A stretch of 64,000 nt of DNA from Hydractinia symbiolongicarpus (lineage: Eukaryota; Cnidaria; Hydrozoa; Anthoathecata; Hydractiniidae): the NCBI RefSeq assembly GCF_029227915.1, contig NC_079876.1:9736001-9800000 (forward strand), in the 5' to 3' direction. The notes under the pieces were generated by a model. The model was not told where the DNA came from and made no database searches. It saw only the letters and a program-made list of their open reading frames with translations. Positions 11,520 through 24,303 of the stretch are shown one piece after another. Position numbers and translations under genes: made by a program. How positions within the stretch are numbered: position 1 is the first letter of the stretch; the number at the start of each line of letters is the position of its first letter.

Positions 11520-12417
11520 TAGTATTTGAAACTGTCTCTATTACTTCAGCGCGCGCTTACGGCTAGGATTGGTCCCACAGTAAGAAATGACTCATTAATC
11601 TAAATTTTTAAAAGAACTGCTACCACAGCGCCCAGTGTAATCGCTGAGTTCCGGCAATCATGTCAAATTAAGACGAATTTTATTTCTTGGAATCCAATTT
11701 TCTCATTTATCACATTTATCAGGCCACAGTCCAAAGTTAGTTCAGTTATGTCCCACAGTCAATCGTTTCACTGTTAAAAGCGATGCAACCTAGTAATATC
11801 AGATAAATATCGCTAAATACATGTTGGTACGAATATGTGACCCAACGGCTGTAACTCAAACGGACTGACACCGCTGCAAGGTCAATGAAATGTAGTTTTT
11901 CAAGCTATCGCTATTTCTTCAGCGCGCGATAACGGATAGGATTGGTCCTACAGTTAAGAATGACTTATTTATCTAAATTTTAAAATGAAGCGCTACCACA
12001 GCGCCCAGTATAATCGCTGAGTTCCGGCAATCACGTCAAATTAAGAAGAATGTTATTTCTTGGAGTCCAATTGTCTCATTTATCATATTTATCAGGTCGC
12101 AGTCCAAAATCAGTTCAATTATGTGCCACAGTCAATCACTTCTCTGTTAAAAGCAATGCATCCTAGTAATATGAGATAAATATCGCAAAATACATGTTGG
12201 TACGAATAGGTGACCCAACCGTTGTAACTCAACCGGACTGACACCGTTAGAAAGTCAATGAAATGTAGTTTTTGAAACTGTCGCTTGTTCTTCAGTGCGC
12301 GATAACGGCTAGGATTGGTCCCACAGTAAAAAATGACTTATTAATCTAAATTTTTAAATGAAGCGCTACCACAGCGCCCAGTGTAATCGCTGAGTTCCGG
12401 CAATCATGTCAAATTAA

Positions 12418-12555
12418 GAATAATGTTATTTCTTGGAGTACAATTTTTTTCATTTATCACATTTATCAGGTCACAGTCCAAAGTTAGTTCAATTAAGTCC
12501 CACAGTCAATCGTTTCACTGCTAAAAGCGATGCAACATACTAATATAACTTAAAT
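12418..12555 (+). repeat. Patch of B-type sequence inside an A-type monomer
   Basis: Within monomer 12266 the stretch with 'gaataatgttatttc', 'gagtacaattt', 'gctaaaagcg' and 'aacatactaat' matches B monomers at 7059, 8553, 26174, 32154 and 61188. The collinear A monomer at 35130 has ordinary sequence at every one of these sites. The partner at 40689 shares the patch. The next bases read 'tataactt' instead of the B 'tatcactt'. Short, internal and bounded on both sides, it looks like a conversion tract. Confidence 0.75.
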
Positions 12556-14848
12556 ATCGCTAAATACATGTTGGTACGAATAGGTGACCCAACCGTTGTA
12601 ACTCAAACGGACTGATACCGGTAGAAAGTCAATGAAATGTAGTTTTTGAAACTGTCGTTATTTCTTCTGCGCGTGATAACGGCTAGGATTGGTCCCCCAG
12701 TAAAAAAAGACTTATTAATCTAAATTTTTAAATGAAGCGCTACCAAAGCGCCCAGTGTAGCCGCTGAATTCCGGCAATCATGTCAAATTAAGAAGAATGT
12801 TATTTTTCAGAGTCCAATTTTTTTCATTTATCACATTTATCAGGTCACAGTTCAATTAAGTCCCACAGTCAATCGTTTCACTGCTGAAAGCGATGCAACC
12901 TAGTAATATCAGATAAATATCGCTAAATACATGTTGGTACGAATATGTGACCCAACCGTTGAAACTCAAACGGACTGACACCGTTAGAAAGTCAGTGAAA
13001 TGTAGTATTTGAAACTGTCTCTATTACTTCAGCGCTCGCTTAGGGCTAGGATTGGTCCCACAGTAAGAAATGACTCATTAATCTAAATTTTTAAAAGAAG
13101 TGCTACCACAGCGCCCAGTGTAATCGCTGAGTTCCGGCAATCATGTCAAATTAAGAAGAATGTTATTTCTTGGAGTCCAATTTTCTCATTTATCACATTT
13201 ATCAGGTGACAGTCCAGAGTTACTTCAGTTAAGTCCCACAGTCAATCGTTTCACTGTTAAAAGCGATGCAACCTAGTAATATCAGATAAATATCGCTAAA
13301 TACATGTTGGTACGAATAGGTGACCTAACCGTTGTAACGCAAACGGACTGACACCGGTAGAAAGTCAATGAAATGTAGTTTTTGAAACTGTCGCTATTTC
13401 TTTAGCGCGCGATAACGGCTAGGATTGGTCCCCCAGTAAAAAAAGACTTATTAATCTAAATTTTTAACTGAAGCGCTACCACAGCGCCCAGTGTAACCGC
13501 TGAATTCCGGCAATCATGTCTAATTAAGAAGAATGTTATTTTTTGGAGTCCAATTTTTTTCATTTATCACATTTATCAGGTCACACTTCAATTAAGTCCC
13601 ACAGTCAATCGTTTCACTGCTGAAAGCGATGCAACCTAATAATATCAGATAAATATCGCTAAATACATGTTGGTACGAATATGTGACCCAACGGTTGAAA
13701 CTCAAACGGACTGACACCGTTAGAAAGTCAGTGAAATGTAGTATTTGAAACTGTCTCTATTACTTCAGCGCACGCTTACGGCTAGGATTGGTCCCACAGT
13801 AAAAAATGACTTATTAATCTAAATTTTTAAATGAAGCGCTACCACAGCGCCCAGTGTAATCCCTGAGTTCCGGCAATCATGTCAAATTAAGAAGAATGTT
13901 ATTTCTTGGAATCCAATTTTCTCATTTATCACATTTATCAGGTCACAGTCCAAAGTTAGTTCAGTTAAGTCCCACAGTCAATCGTTTTACTGTTAAAAGC
14001 GATGCAACCTAGTAATATCAGATAAATATCGCTAAATACATGTTGGTACGAATAGGTGACCCAACCGTTGTAACTCAAACGGACTGACATCGTTAGAACG
14101 TCAATGAAATGTAGTCTTTGAAACTGTCGCTATTTCTTCAGCGCGCGATAACGGCTAGGATTGGTCCCCCAGTAAAAAATGACTTATTAATCTAAATTTT
14201 TAAATGAAGCGCTACCACAGCGCCCAGTGTAATCGCTGAGTTCCGGAAATCATGTCAAATTAAGAAGAATGTTATTTCTTGGAGTCCAATTTTTTTCATT
14301 TATCACATTTATCAAGTCACAGTCCAAAGTTAGTTCAATTAAGTCCCACAGTCAATCGTTTCACTGTTGAAAGCGATGCAACCTAGTAATATCAGATAAA
14401 TATCGCTAAATACATGTTGGTACGAATATGTGACCCAACGGTTGAAACTCAAACGGACTGACACCGTTAGAAAGTCAGTGAAATGTAGTATTTGAAACTG
14501 TCTCTATTACTTTAGCGCGCGCTAATGTCTGGGATTGATCCCCCAGTAAAAAAAGACTTATTAATCTAAATTTTTAAATGAAGCGCTACCACAGCGCCCA
14601 GTGTAACCGCTGAATTCCGGCAATCATGTCAAATTAAGAAGAATGTTATTTTTTGGAGTCCAATTTTTTTCATTTATCACATTTATCAGGTCACAGTTCA
14701 ATTAAGTCCCACAGTCAATCGTTTCACTGCTGAAAGCGATGCAACCTAGTAATATGAAATAAATATCGCTAAATACAGGTTGGTACGAATATGTGACCCA
14801 ACGGTTGAAACTCAAACGGACTGACACCGTTAGAAAGTCAGTGAAATG

Positions 14849-15296
14849 TAGTATTTGAAACTGTCTCTATTACTTCAGCGCGCGCTTACGGCTAGGATTG
14901 GTCCCACAGTAAGAAATGACTCATTAATCTAAATTTTTAAAAGAAGTGCCACCACAGCTTTAGCGCGCGATAACGGCTAGGATTGGTCCCCCAGTAAAAA
15001 AAGACTTATTAATCTAAATTTTTAACTGAAGCGCTACCACAGCGCCCAGTGTAACCGCTGAATTCCGGCAATCATGTCTAATTAAGAAGAATGTTATTTT
15101 TTGGAGTCCAATTTCTTTCATTTATCACATTTATCAGGTCACACTTCAATTAAGTCCCACAGTCAATCGTTTCACTGCTGAAAGCGATGCAACCTAATAA
15201 TATCAGATAAATATCGCTAAATACATGTTGGTACGAATATGTGAACCAACGGTTGAAACTCAAACGGACTGACACCGTTAGAAAGTCAGTGAAATG
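14849..15296 (+). repeat. 448-bp chimeric monomer, copy 1
   Basis: A recombinant of two monomers. The first 109 bp (14849-14957, ending 'gccaccacag') come from a 'tagtatttg' monomer. From 14958 the sequence continues at about position 25 of a second, short-type monomer ('ctttagcgcgcgataacgg'). About 254 bp of the first monomer and 24 bp of the second are missing. The junction shares a single C, so it looks like an illegitimate rather than homologous join. An intact counterpart of the left parent is at 23931-24303, where 'gccaccacag' runs on into 'cgcccagtg'. Confidence 0.93.
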
Positions 15297-16043
15297 TAGT
15301 ATTTGAAACTGTCTCTATTACTTCAGCGCACGCTTACGGCTAGGATTGGTCCCACAGTAAAAAATGACTTATTAATCTAAATTTTTAAATGAAGCGCTAC
15401 CACAGCGCCCAGTGTAATCCCTGAGTTCCGGCAATCATGTCAAATTAAGAAGAATGTTATTTCTTGGAATCCAATTTTCTCATTTATCACATTTATCAGG
15501 TCACAGTCCAAAGTTAGTTCAGTTAAGTCCCACAGTCAATCGTTTTACTGTTAAAAGCGATGCAACCTAGTAATATCAGATAAATATCGCTAAATACATG
15601 TTGGTACGAATAGGTGACCCAACCGTTGTAACTCAAACGGACTGACATCGTTAGAACGTCAATGAAATGTAGTTTTTGAAACTGTCGCTATTTCTTCAGC
15701 GCGCGATAACGGCTAGGATTGGTCCCCCAGTAAAAAATGACTTATTAATCTAAATTTTTAAATGAAGCGCTACCACAGCGCCCAGTGTAATCGCTGAGTT
15801 CCGGAAATCATGTCAAATTAAGAAGAATGTTATTTCTTGGAGTCCAATTTTTTTCATTTATCACATTTATCAAGTCACAGTCCAAAGTTAGTTCAATTAA
15901 GTCCCAGAGTCAATCGTTTCACTGCTGAAAGCGATGCAACCTAGTAATATCAGATAAATATCGCTAAATACATGTTGGTACGAATATGTGACCCAACGGT
16001 TGAAATTCAAACGGACTGACACCGTTAGAAAGTCAGTGAAATG

Positions 16044-16491
16044 TAGTATTTCAAACTGTCTCTATTACTTCAGCGCGCGCTTACGGCTAGGATTGGTCCC
16101 ACAGTAAGAAATGACTCATTAATCTAAATTTTTAAAAGAAGTGCCACCACAGCTTTAGCGCGCGATAACGGCTAGGATTGGTCCCCCAGTAAAAAAAGAC
16201 TTATTAATCTAAATTTTTAACTGAAGCGCTACCACAGCGCCCAGTGTAACCGCTGAATTCCGGCAATCATGTCTAATTAAGAAGAATGTTATTTTTTGGA
16301 GTCCAATTTCTTTCATTTATCACATTTATCAGGTCACACTTCAATTAAGTCCCACAGTCAATCGTTTCACTGCTGAAAGCGATGCAACCTAATAATATCA
16401 GATAAATATCGCTAAATACATGTTGGTACGAATATGTGAACCAACGGTTGAAACTCAAACGGACTGACACCGTTAGAAAGTCAGTGAAATG
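16044..16491 (+). repeat. 448-bp chimeric monomer, copy 2
   Basis: Same junction as the 14849 copy, at 16152/16153. It follows the long 15670 monomer and a 374-bp monomer end, and heads the 1184-bp HOR unit. Its head reads 'tagtatttcaaactgtctct', a private change from 'ttgaaac'. Confidence 0.92.
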
Positions 16492-17227
16492 TAGTATTTG
16501 AAACTGTCTCTATTACTTCAGCGCACGCTTACGGCTAGGATTGGTCCCACAGTAAAAAATGACTTATTAATCTAAATTTTTAAATGAAGCGCTACCACAG
16601 CGCCCAGTGTAATCCCTGAGTTCCGGCAATCATGTCAAATTAAGAAGAATGTTATTTCTTGGAATCCAATTTTCTCATTTATCACATTTATCAGGTCACA
16701 GTCCAAAGTTAGTTCAGTTAAGTCCCACAGTCAATCGTTTTACTGTTAAAAGCGATGCAACCTAGTAATATCAGATAAATATCGCTAAATACATGTTGTT
16801 ACGAATAGGTGACCCAACCGTTGTAACTCAAACGGACTGACATCGTTAGAACGTCAATGAAATGTAGTTTTTGAAACTGTCGCTATTTCTTCAGCGCGCG
16901 ATAACGGCTAGAATTGGTCCCCCAGTAAAAAATGACTTATTAATCTAAATTTTTAAATGAAGCGCTACCACAGCGCCCAGTGTAATCGCTGAGTTCCGGC
17001 AATCATGTCAAATTAAGAAGAATGTTATTTTTTGGAGTCCAATTTTTTTCATTTATCACATTTATCAGGTCACAGTTCAATTAAGTCCCACAGTCAATCG
17101 TTTCACTGCTGAAAGCGATGCAACCTAGTAATATCAAATAAATATCGCTAAATACAGGTTGGTACGAATATGTGACCCAACGGTTGAAACTCAAACGGAC
17201 TGACACCGTTAGAAAGTCAGTGAAATG

Positions 17228-17675
17228 TAGTATTTGAAACTGTCTCTATTACTTCAGCGCGCGCTTACGGCTAGGATTGGTCCCACAGTAAGAAATGACT
17301 CATTAATCTAAATTTTTAAAAGAAGTGCCACCACAGCTTTAGCGCGCGATAACGGCTAGGATTGGTCCCCCAGTAAAAAAAGACTTATTAATTTAAATTT
17401 TTAACTGAAGCGCTACCACAGCGCCCAGTGTAACCGCTGAATTCCGGCAATCATGTCTAATTAAGAAGAATGTTATTTTTTGGAGTCCAATTTCTTTCAT
17501 TTATCACATTTATCAGGTCACACTTCAATTAAGTCCCACAGTCAATCGTTTCACTGCTGAAAGCGATGCAACCTAATAATATCAGATAAATATCGCTAAA
17601 TACATGTTGGTACGAATATGTGAACCAACGGTTGAAACTCAAACGGACTGACACCGTTAGAAAGTCAGTGAAATG
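17228..17675 (+). repeat. 448-bp chimeric monomer, copy 3
   Basis: Same junction at 17336/17337. Just downstream it has 'attaatttaaattttt' where most copies read 'attaatctaaattttt', a change also seen in copy 4, so copies 3 and 4 are nearest relatives. Confidence 0.92.
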
Positions 17676-18422
17676 TAGTATTTGAAACTGTCTCTATTAC
17701 TTCAGCGCACGCTTACGGCTAGGATTGGTCCCACAGTAAAAAATGACATATTAACCTAAATTTTTAAATGAAGCGCTACCACAGCGCCCAGTGTAATCCC
17801 TGAGTTCCGGCAATCATGTCAAATTAAGAAGAATGTTATTTCTTGGAATCCAATTTTCTCATTTATCACATTTATCAGGTCACAGTCCAAAGTTAGTTCA
17901 GTTAAGTCCCACAGTCAATCGTTTTACTGTTAAAAGCGATGCAACCTAGTAATATCAGATAAATATCGCTAAATACATGTTGGTACGAATAGGTGACCCA
18001 ACCGTTGTAACTCAAACGGACTGACATCGTTAGAACGTCAATGAAATGTAGTTTTTGAAACTGTCGCTATTTCTTCAGCGCGCGATAACGGCTAGGATTG
18101 GTCCCCCAGTAAAAAATGACTTATTAATCTAAATTTTTAAATGAAGCGCTACCACAGCGCCCAGTGTAATCGCTGAGTTCCGGAAATCATGTCAAATTAA
18201 GAAGAATGTTATTTCTTGGAGTCCAATTTTTTTCATTTATCACATTTATCAAGTCACAGTCCAAAGTTAGTTCAATTAAGTCCCACAGTCAATCGTTTCA
18301 CTGCTGAAAGCGATGCAACCTAGTAATATCAGATAAATATCGCTAAATACATGTTGGTACGAATATGTGACCCAACGGTTGAAACTCAAACGGACTGACA
18401 CCGTTAGAAAGTCAGTGAAATG

Positions 18423-18870
18423 TAGTATTTGAAACTGTCTCTATTACTTCAGCGCGCGCTTACGGCTAGGATTGGTCCCACAGTAAGAAATGACTCATTA
18501 ATCTAAATTTTTAAAAGAAGTGCCACCACAGCTTTAGCGCGCGATAACGGCTAGGATTGGTCCCCCAGTAAAAAAAGACTTATTAATTTAAAATTTTAAC
18601 TGAAGCGCTACCACAGCGCCCAGTGTAACCGCTGAATTCCGGCAATCATGTCTAATTAAGAAGAATGTTATTTTTTGGAGTCCAATTTCTTTCATTTATC
18701 ACATTTATCAGGTCACACTTCAATTAAGTCCCACAGTCAATCGTTTCACTGCTGAAAGCGATGCAACCTAATAATATCAGATAAATATCGCTAAATACAT
18801 GTTGGTACGAATATGTGAACCAACGGTTGAAACTCAAACGGACTGACACCGTTAGAAAGTCAGTGAAATG
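18423..18870 (+). repeat. 448-bp chimeric monomer, copy 4
   Basis: Same junction at 18531/18532. It shares the 'attaattta' variant with copy 3 and adds a private 'aaaattttaac'. Confidence 0.92.
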
Positions 18871-19617
18871 TAGTATTTGAAACTGTCTCTATTACTTCAG
18901 CGCACGCTTACGGCTAGGATTGGTCCCACAGTAAAAAATGACTTATTAATCTAAATTTTTAAATGAAGCGCTACCACAGCGCCCAGTGTAATCCCTGAGT
19001 TCCGGCAATCATGTCAAATTAAGAAGAATGTTATTTCTTGGAATCCAATTTTCTCATTTATCACATTTATCAGGTCACAGTCCAAAGTTAGTTCAGTTAA
19101 GTCCCACAGTCAATCGTTTTACTGTTAAAAGCGATGCAACCTAGTAATATCAGATAAATATCGCTAAATACATGTTGGTACGAATAGGTGACCCAACCGT
19201 TGTAACTCAAACGGACTGACATCGTTAGAACGTCAATGAAATGTAGTTTTTGAAACTGTCGCTATTTCTTCAGCGCGCGATAACGGCTAGGATTGGTCCC
19301 CCAGTAAAAAATGACTTATTAATCTAAATTTTTAAATGAAGCGCTACCACAGCGCCCAGTGTAATCGCTGAGTTCCGGAAATCATGTCAAATTAAGAAGA
19401 ATGTTATTTCTTGGAGTCCAATTTTTTTCATTTATCACATTTATCAAGTCACAGTCCAAAGTTAGTTCAATTAAGTCCCACAGTCAATCGTTTCACTGCT
19501 GAAAGCGATGCAACCTAGTAATATCAGATAAATATCGCTAAATACATGTTGGTACGAATATGTGACCCAACGGTTGAAACTCAAACGGACTGACACCGTT
19601 AGAAAGTCAGTGAAATG

Positions 19618-20065
19618 TAGTATTTGAAACTCTCTCTATTACTTCAGCGCGCGCTTACGGCTAGGATTGGTCCCACAGTAAGAAATGACTCATTAATCTA
19701 AATTTTTAAAAGAAGTGCCACCACAGCTTTAGCGCGCGATAACGGCTAGGATTGGTCCCCCAGTAAAAAAAGACTTATTAATCTAAATTTTTAACTGAAG
19801 CGCTACCACAGCGCCCAGTGTAACCGCTGAATTCCGGCAATCATGTCTAATTAAGAAGAATGTTATTTTTTGCAGTCCAATTTCTTTCATTTATCACATT
19901 TATCAGGTCACACTTCAATTAAGTCCCACAGTCAATCGTTTCACTGCTGAAAGCGATGCAACCTAATAATATCAGATAAATATCGCTAAATACATGTTGG
20001 TACGAATATGTGAACCAACGGTTGAAACTCAAACGGACTGACACCGTTAGAAAGTCAGTGAAATG
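19618..20065 (+). repeat. 448-bp chimeric monomer, copy 5
   Basis: Same junction at 19726/19727. Private variants are 'gaaactctctct' in the head and 'tttttgcagtccaat' in the body. It begins the 1558-bp HOR unit. Confidence 0.92.
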
Positions 20066-21175
20066 TAGTATTTGAAACTGTCTCTATTACTTCAGCGCAC
20101 GCTTACGGCTAGGATTGGTCCCACAGTAAAAAATGACTTATTAATCTAAATTTTTAAATGAAGCGCTACCACAGCGCCCAGTGTAATCCCTGAGTTCCGG
20201 CAATCATGTCAAATTAAGAAGAATGTTATTTCTTGGAATCCAATTTTCTCATTTATCACATTTATCAGGTCACAGTCCAAAGTTAGTTCAGTTAAGTCCC
20301 ACAGTCAATCGTTTTACTGTTAAAAGCGATGCAACCTAGTAATATCAGATAAATATCGCTAAATACATGTTGGTACGAATAGGTGACCCAACCGTTGTAA
20401 CTCAAACGGACTGACATCGTTAGAACGTCAATGAAATGTAGTTTTTGAAACTGTCGCTATTTCTTCAGCGCGCGATAACGGCTAGGATTGGTCCCCCAGT
20501 AAAAAATGACTTATTAATCTAAATTTTTAAATGAAGCGCTACCACAGCGCCCAGTGTAATCGCTGAGTTCCGGAAATCATGTCAAATTAAGAAGAATGTT
20601 ATTTCTTGGAGTCCAATTTTTTTCATTTATCACATTTATCAAGTCACAGTCCAAAGTTAGTTCAATTAAGTCCCACAGTCAATCGTTTCACTGCTGAAAG
20701 CGATGCAACCTAGTAATATCAGATAAATATCGCTAAATACATGTTGGTACGAATATGTGACCCAACGGTTGAAACTCAAACGGACTGACACCGTTAGAAA
20801 GTCAGTGAAATGTAGTATTTGAAACTGTCTCTATTACTTTAGCGCGCGCTAATGTCTAGGATTGATCCCCCAGTAAAAAAAGACTTATTAATCTAAATTT
20901 TTAAATGAAGCGCTACCACAGCGCCCAGTGTAACCGCTGAATTCCGGCAATCATGTCAAATTAAGAAGAATGTTATTTTTTGGAGTCCAAATTTTTTCAT
21001 TTATCACATTTATCAGGTCACAGTTCAATTAAGTCCCACAGTCAATCGTTTCACTGCTGAAAGCGATGCAACCTAGTAATATCAAATAAATATCGCTAAA
21101 TACATGTTGGTACGAATATGTGACCCAACGGTTGAAACTCAAACGGACTGACACCGTTAGAAAGTCAGTGAAATG

Positions 21176-21623
21176 TAGTATTTGAAACTGTCTCTATTAC
21201 TTCAGCGCGCGCTTACGGCTAGGATTGGTCCCACAGTAAGAAATGACTCATTAATCTAAATTTTTAAAAGAAGTGCCACCACAGCTTTAGCGCGCGATAA
21301 CGGCTAGGATTGGTCCCCCAGTAAAAAAAGACTTATTAATCTAAATTTTTAACTGAAGCGCTACCACAGCACCCAGTGTAACCGCTGAATTCCGGCAATC
21401 ATGTCTAATTAAGAAGAATGTTATTTTTTGGAGTCCAATTTCTTTCATTTATCACATTTATCAGGCCACACTTCAATTAAGTCCCACAGTCAATCGTTTC
21501 ACTGCTGAAAGCGATGCAACCTAATAATATCAGATAAATATCGCTAAATACATGTTGGTACGAATATGTGAACCAACGGTTGAAACTCAAACGGACTGAC
21601 ACCGTTAGAAAGTCAGTGAAATG
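21176..21623 (+). repeat. 448-bp chimeric monomer, copy 6
   Basis: Same junction at 21284/21285. Private variants are 'ccacagcacccagtg' and 'tcaggccacactt'. Confidence 0.92.
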
Positions 21624-22370
21624 TAGTATTTGAAACTGTCTCTATTACTTCAGCGCACGCTTACGGCTAGGATTGGTCCCACAGTAAAAAATGACTTATT
21701 AATCTAAATTTTTAAATGAAGCGCTACCACAGCGCCCAGTGTAATCCCTGAGTTCCGGCAATCATGTCAAATTAAGAAGAATGTTATTTCTTGGAATCCA
21801 ATTTTCTCATTTATCACATTTATCAGGTCACAGTCCAAAGTTAGTTCAGTTAAGTCCCACAGTCAATCGTTTTACTGTTAAAAGCGATGCAACCTAGTAA
21901 TATCAGATAAATATCGCTAAATACATGTTGGTACGAATAGGTGACCCAACCGTTGTAACTCAAACGGACTGACATCGTTAGAACGTCAATGAAATGTAGT
22001 TTTTGAAACTGTCGCTATTTCTTCAGCGCGCGATAACGGCTAGGATTGGTCCCCCAGTAAAAAATGACTTATTAATCTAAATTTTTAAATGAAGCGCTAC
22101 CACAGCGCCCAGTGTAATCGCTGAGTTCCGGAAATCATGTCAAATTAAGAAGAATGTTATTTCTTGGAGTCCAATTTTTTTCATTTATCACATTTATCAA
22201 GTCACAGTCCAAAGTTAGTTCAATTAAGTCCCACAGTCAATCGTTTCACTGCTGAAAGCGATGCAACCTAGTAATATCAGATAAATATCGCTAAATACAT
22301 GTTGGTACGAATATGTGACCCAACGGTTGAAACTCAAACGGACTGACACCGTTAGAAAGTCAGTGAAATG

Positions 22371-22818
22371 TAGTATTTGAAACTGTCTCTATTACTTCAG
22401 CGCGCGCTTACGGCTAGGATTGGTCCCACAGTAAGAAATGACTCATTAATCTAAATTTTTAAAAGAAGTGCCACCACAGCTTTAGCGCGCGATAACGGCT
22501 AGGATTGGTCCCCCAGTAAAAAAAGACTTATTAATCTAAATTTTTAACTGAAGCGCTACCACAGCGCCCAGTGTAACCGCTGAATTCCGGCAATCATGTC
22601 TAATTAAGAAGAATGTTATTTTTTGGAGTCCAATTTCTTTCATTTATCACATTTATCAGGTCACACTTCAATTAAGTCCCACAGTCAATCGTTTCACTGC
22701 TGAAAGCGATGCAACCTAATAATATCAGATAAATATCGCTAAATACATGTTGGTACGAATATGTGAACCAACGGTTGAAACTCAAACGGACTGACACCGT
22801 TAAAAAGTCAGTGAAATG
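22371..22818 (+). repeat. 448-bp chimeric monomer, copy 7
   Basis: Same junction at 22479/22480. It is the last of the local series; the next related monomer (23931) has the unrecombined sequence at this point. Private variant 'ccgttaaaaagtcagtg' at its tail. Confidence 0.92.
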
Positions 22819-24303
22819 TAGTATTTGAAACTGTCTCTATTACTTCAGCGCACGCTTACGGCTAGGATTGGTCCCACAGTAAAAAATGACTTATTAATCT
22901 AAATTTTTAAATGAAGCGCTACCACAGCGCCCAGTGTAATCCCTGAGTTCCGGCAATCATGTCAAATTAAGAAGAATGTTATTTCTTGGAATCCAATTTT
23001 CTCATTTATCACATTTATCAGGTCACAGTCCAAAGTTAGTTCAGTTAAGTCCCACAGTCAATCGTTTTACTGTTAAAAGCGATGCAACCTAGTAATATCA
23101 GATAAATATCGCTAAATACATGTTGGTACGAATAGGTGACCCAACCGTTGTAACTCAAACGGACTGACATCGTTAGAACGTCAATGAAATGTAGTTTTTG
23201 AAACTGTCGCTATTTCTTCAGCGCGCGATAACGGCTAGGATTGGTCCCCCAGTAAAAAATGACTTATTAATCTAAATTTTTAAATGAAGCGCTACCACAG
23301 CGCCCAGTGTAATCGCTGAGTTCCGGAAATCATGTCAAATTAAGAAGAATGTTATTTCTTGGAGTCCAATTTTTTTCATTTATCACATTTATCAAGTCAC
23401 AGTCCAAAGTTAGTTCAATTAAGTCCCACAGTCAATCGTTTCACTGCTGAAAGCGATGCAACCTAGTAATATCAGATAAATATCGCTAAATACATGTTGG
23501 TACGAATATGTGACCCAACGGTTGAAACTCAAACGGACTGACACCGTTAGAAAGTCAGTGAAATGTAGTATTTGAAACTGTCTCTATTACTTTAGCGCGC
23601 GCTAATGTCTAGGATTGATCCCCCAGTAAAAAAAGACTTATTAATCTAAATTTTTAAATGAAGCGCTACCACAGCGCCCAGTGTAACCGCTGAATTCCGG
23701 CAATCATGTCAAATTAAGAAGAATGTTATTTTTTGGAGTCCAAATTTTTTCATTTATCACATTTATCAGGTCACAGTTCAATTAAGTCAAACACAGTCAA
23801 TCGTTTCACTGCTGAAAGCGATGCAACCTAGTAATATCAAATAAATATCGCTAAATACAGGTTGGTACGAATATGTGACCCAACGGTTGAAACTCAAACG
23901 GACTGACACCGTTAGAAAGTCAGTGAAATGTAGTATTTGAAACTGTCTCTATTACTTCAGCGCGCGCTTACGGCTAGGATTCGTCCCACAGTAAGAAATG
24001 ACTCATTAATCTAAATTTTTAAAAGAAGTGCCACCACAGCGCCCAGTGTAATCGCTGAGTTCCGGCAATCATGTCAAATTAAGAAGAATGTTATTTCTTG
24101 GAATCCAATTTTCTCATTTATCACATTTATCAGGTCACAGTCCAAAGTTAGTTCAGTTAAGTCCCACAGTCAATCGTTTTACTGTTAAAAGCGATGCAAC
24201 CTAGTAATATCAGATAAATATCGCTAAATACATGTTGGTACGAATAGGTGACCCAACCGTTGTCACTCAAACGGACTGACATCGTTAGAAAGTCAATCAA
24301 ATG

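Larger units (their letters stand above)
10047..14848 (+). repeat. A-type domain, left part (mixed 363/373/374 monomers)
   Basis: Monomer starts: 10047, 10410, 10783, 11157, 11520, 11893, 12266, 12640, 13003, 13376, 13739, 14112, 14486. Short monomers at 10047, 11157, 12640, 13376 and 14486 alternate with long ones. The block is collinear with two other places: 10047-13738 with 38470-42161 (offset 28,423), and 10783-14111 with 33647-36976 (offset 22,864, one extra base near the end). One monomer, 10047, has the unusual 'gattgttccgaaagtaaaaa', shared only with 38470. Confidence 0.9.
14849..23930 (+). repeat. ~1195-bp HOR array, seven units
   Basis: Seven successive units start at 14849, 16044, 17228, 18423, 19618, 21176 and 22371. 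Unit lengths are 1195, 1184, 1195, 1195, 1558, 1195 and 1560 bp. The basic unit is a 448-bp chimera plus a 373-bp monomer plus a 374-bp monomer. The 1184 unit has a 363-bp monomer in last place. The 1558 and 1560 units keep an additional short monomer (20813-21175; 23566-23930). Internal monomer starts: 15297, 15670, 16492, 16865, 17676, 18049, 18871, 19244, 20066, 20439, 20813, 21624, 21997, 22819, 23192, 23566. Units differ by only a few point changes, such as 'cccagagtc' at 15904 and a two-base gain near 23788. This is the most homogeneous stretch of the window. Confidence 0.93.

Noticed and set aside
14849-23930. Assembly artefact as explanation for the near-identical HOR units
   Set aside because: Units carry distinct private substitutions and different lengths, which simple duplicated contigs would not show. 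Not excluded without raw reads.
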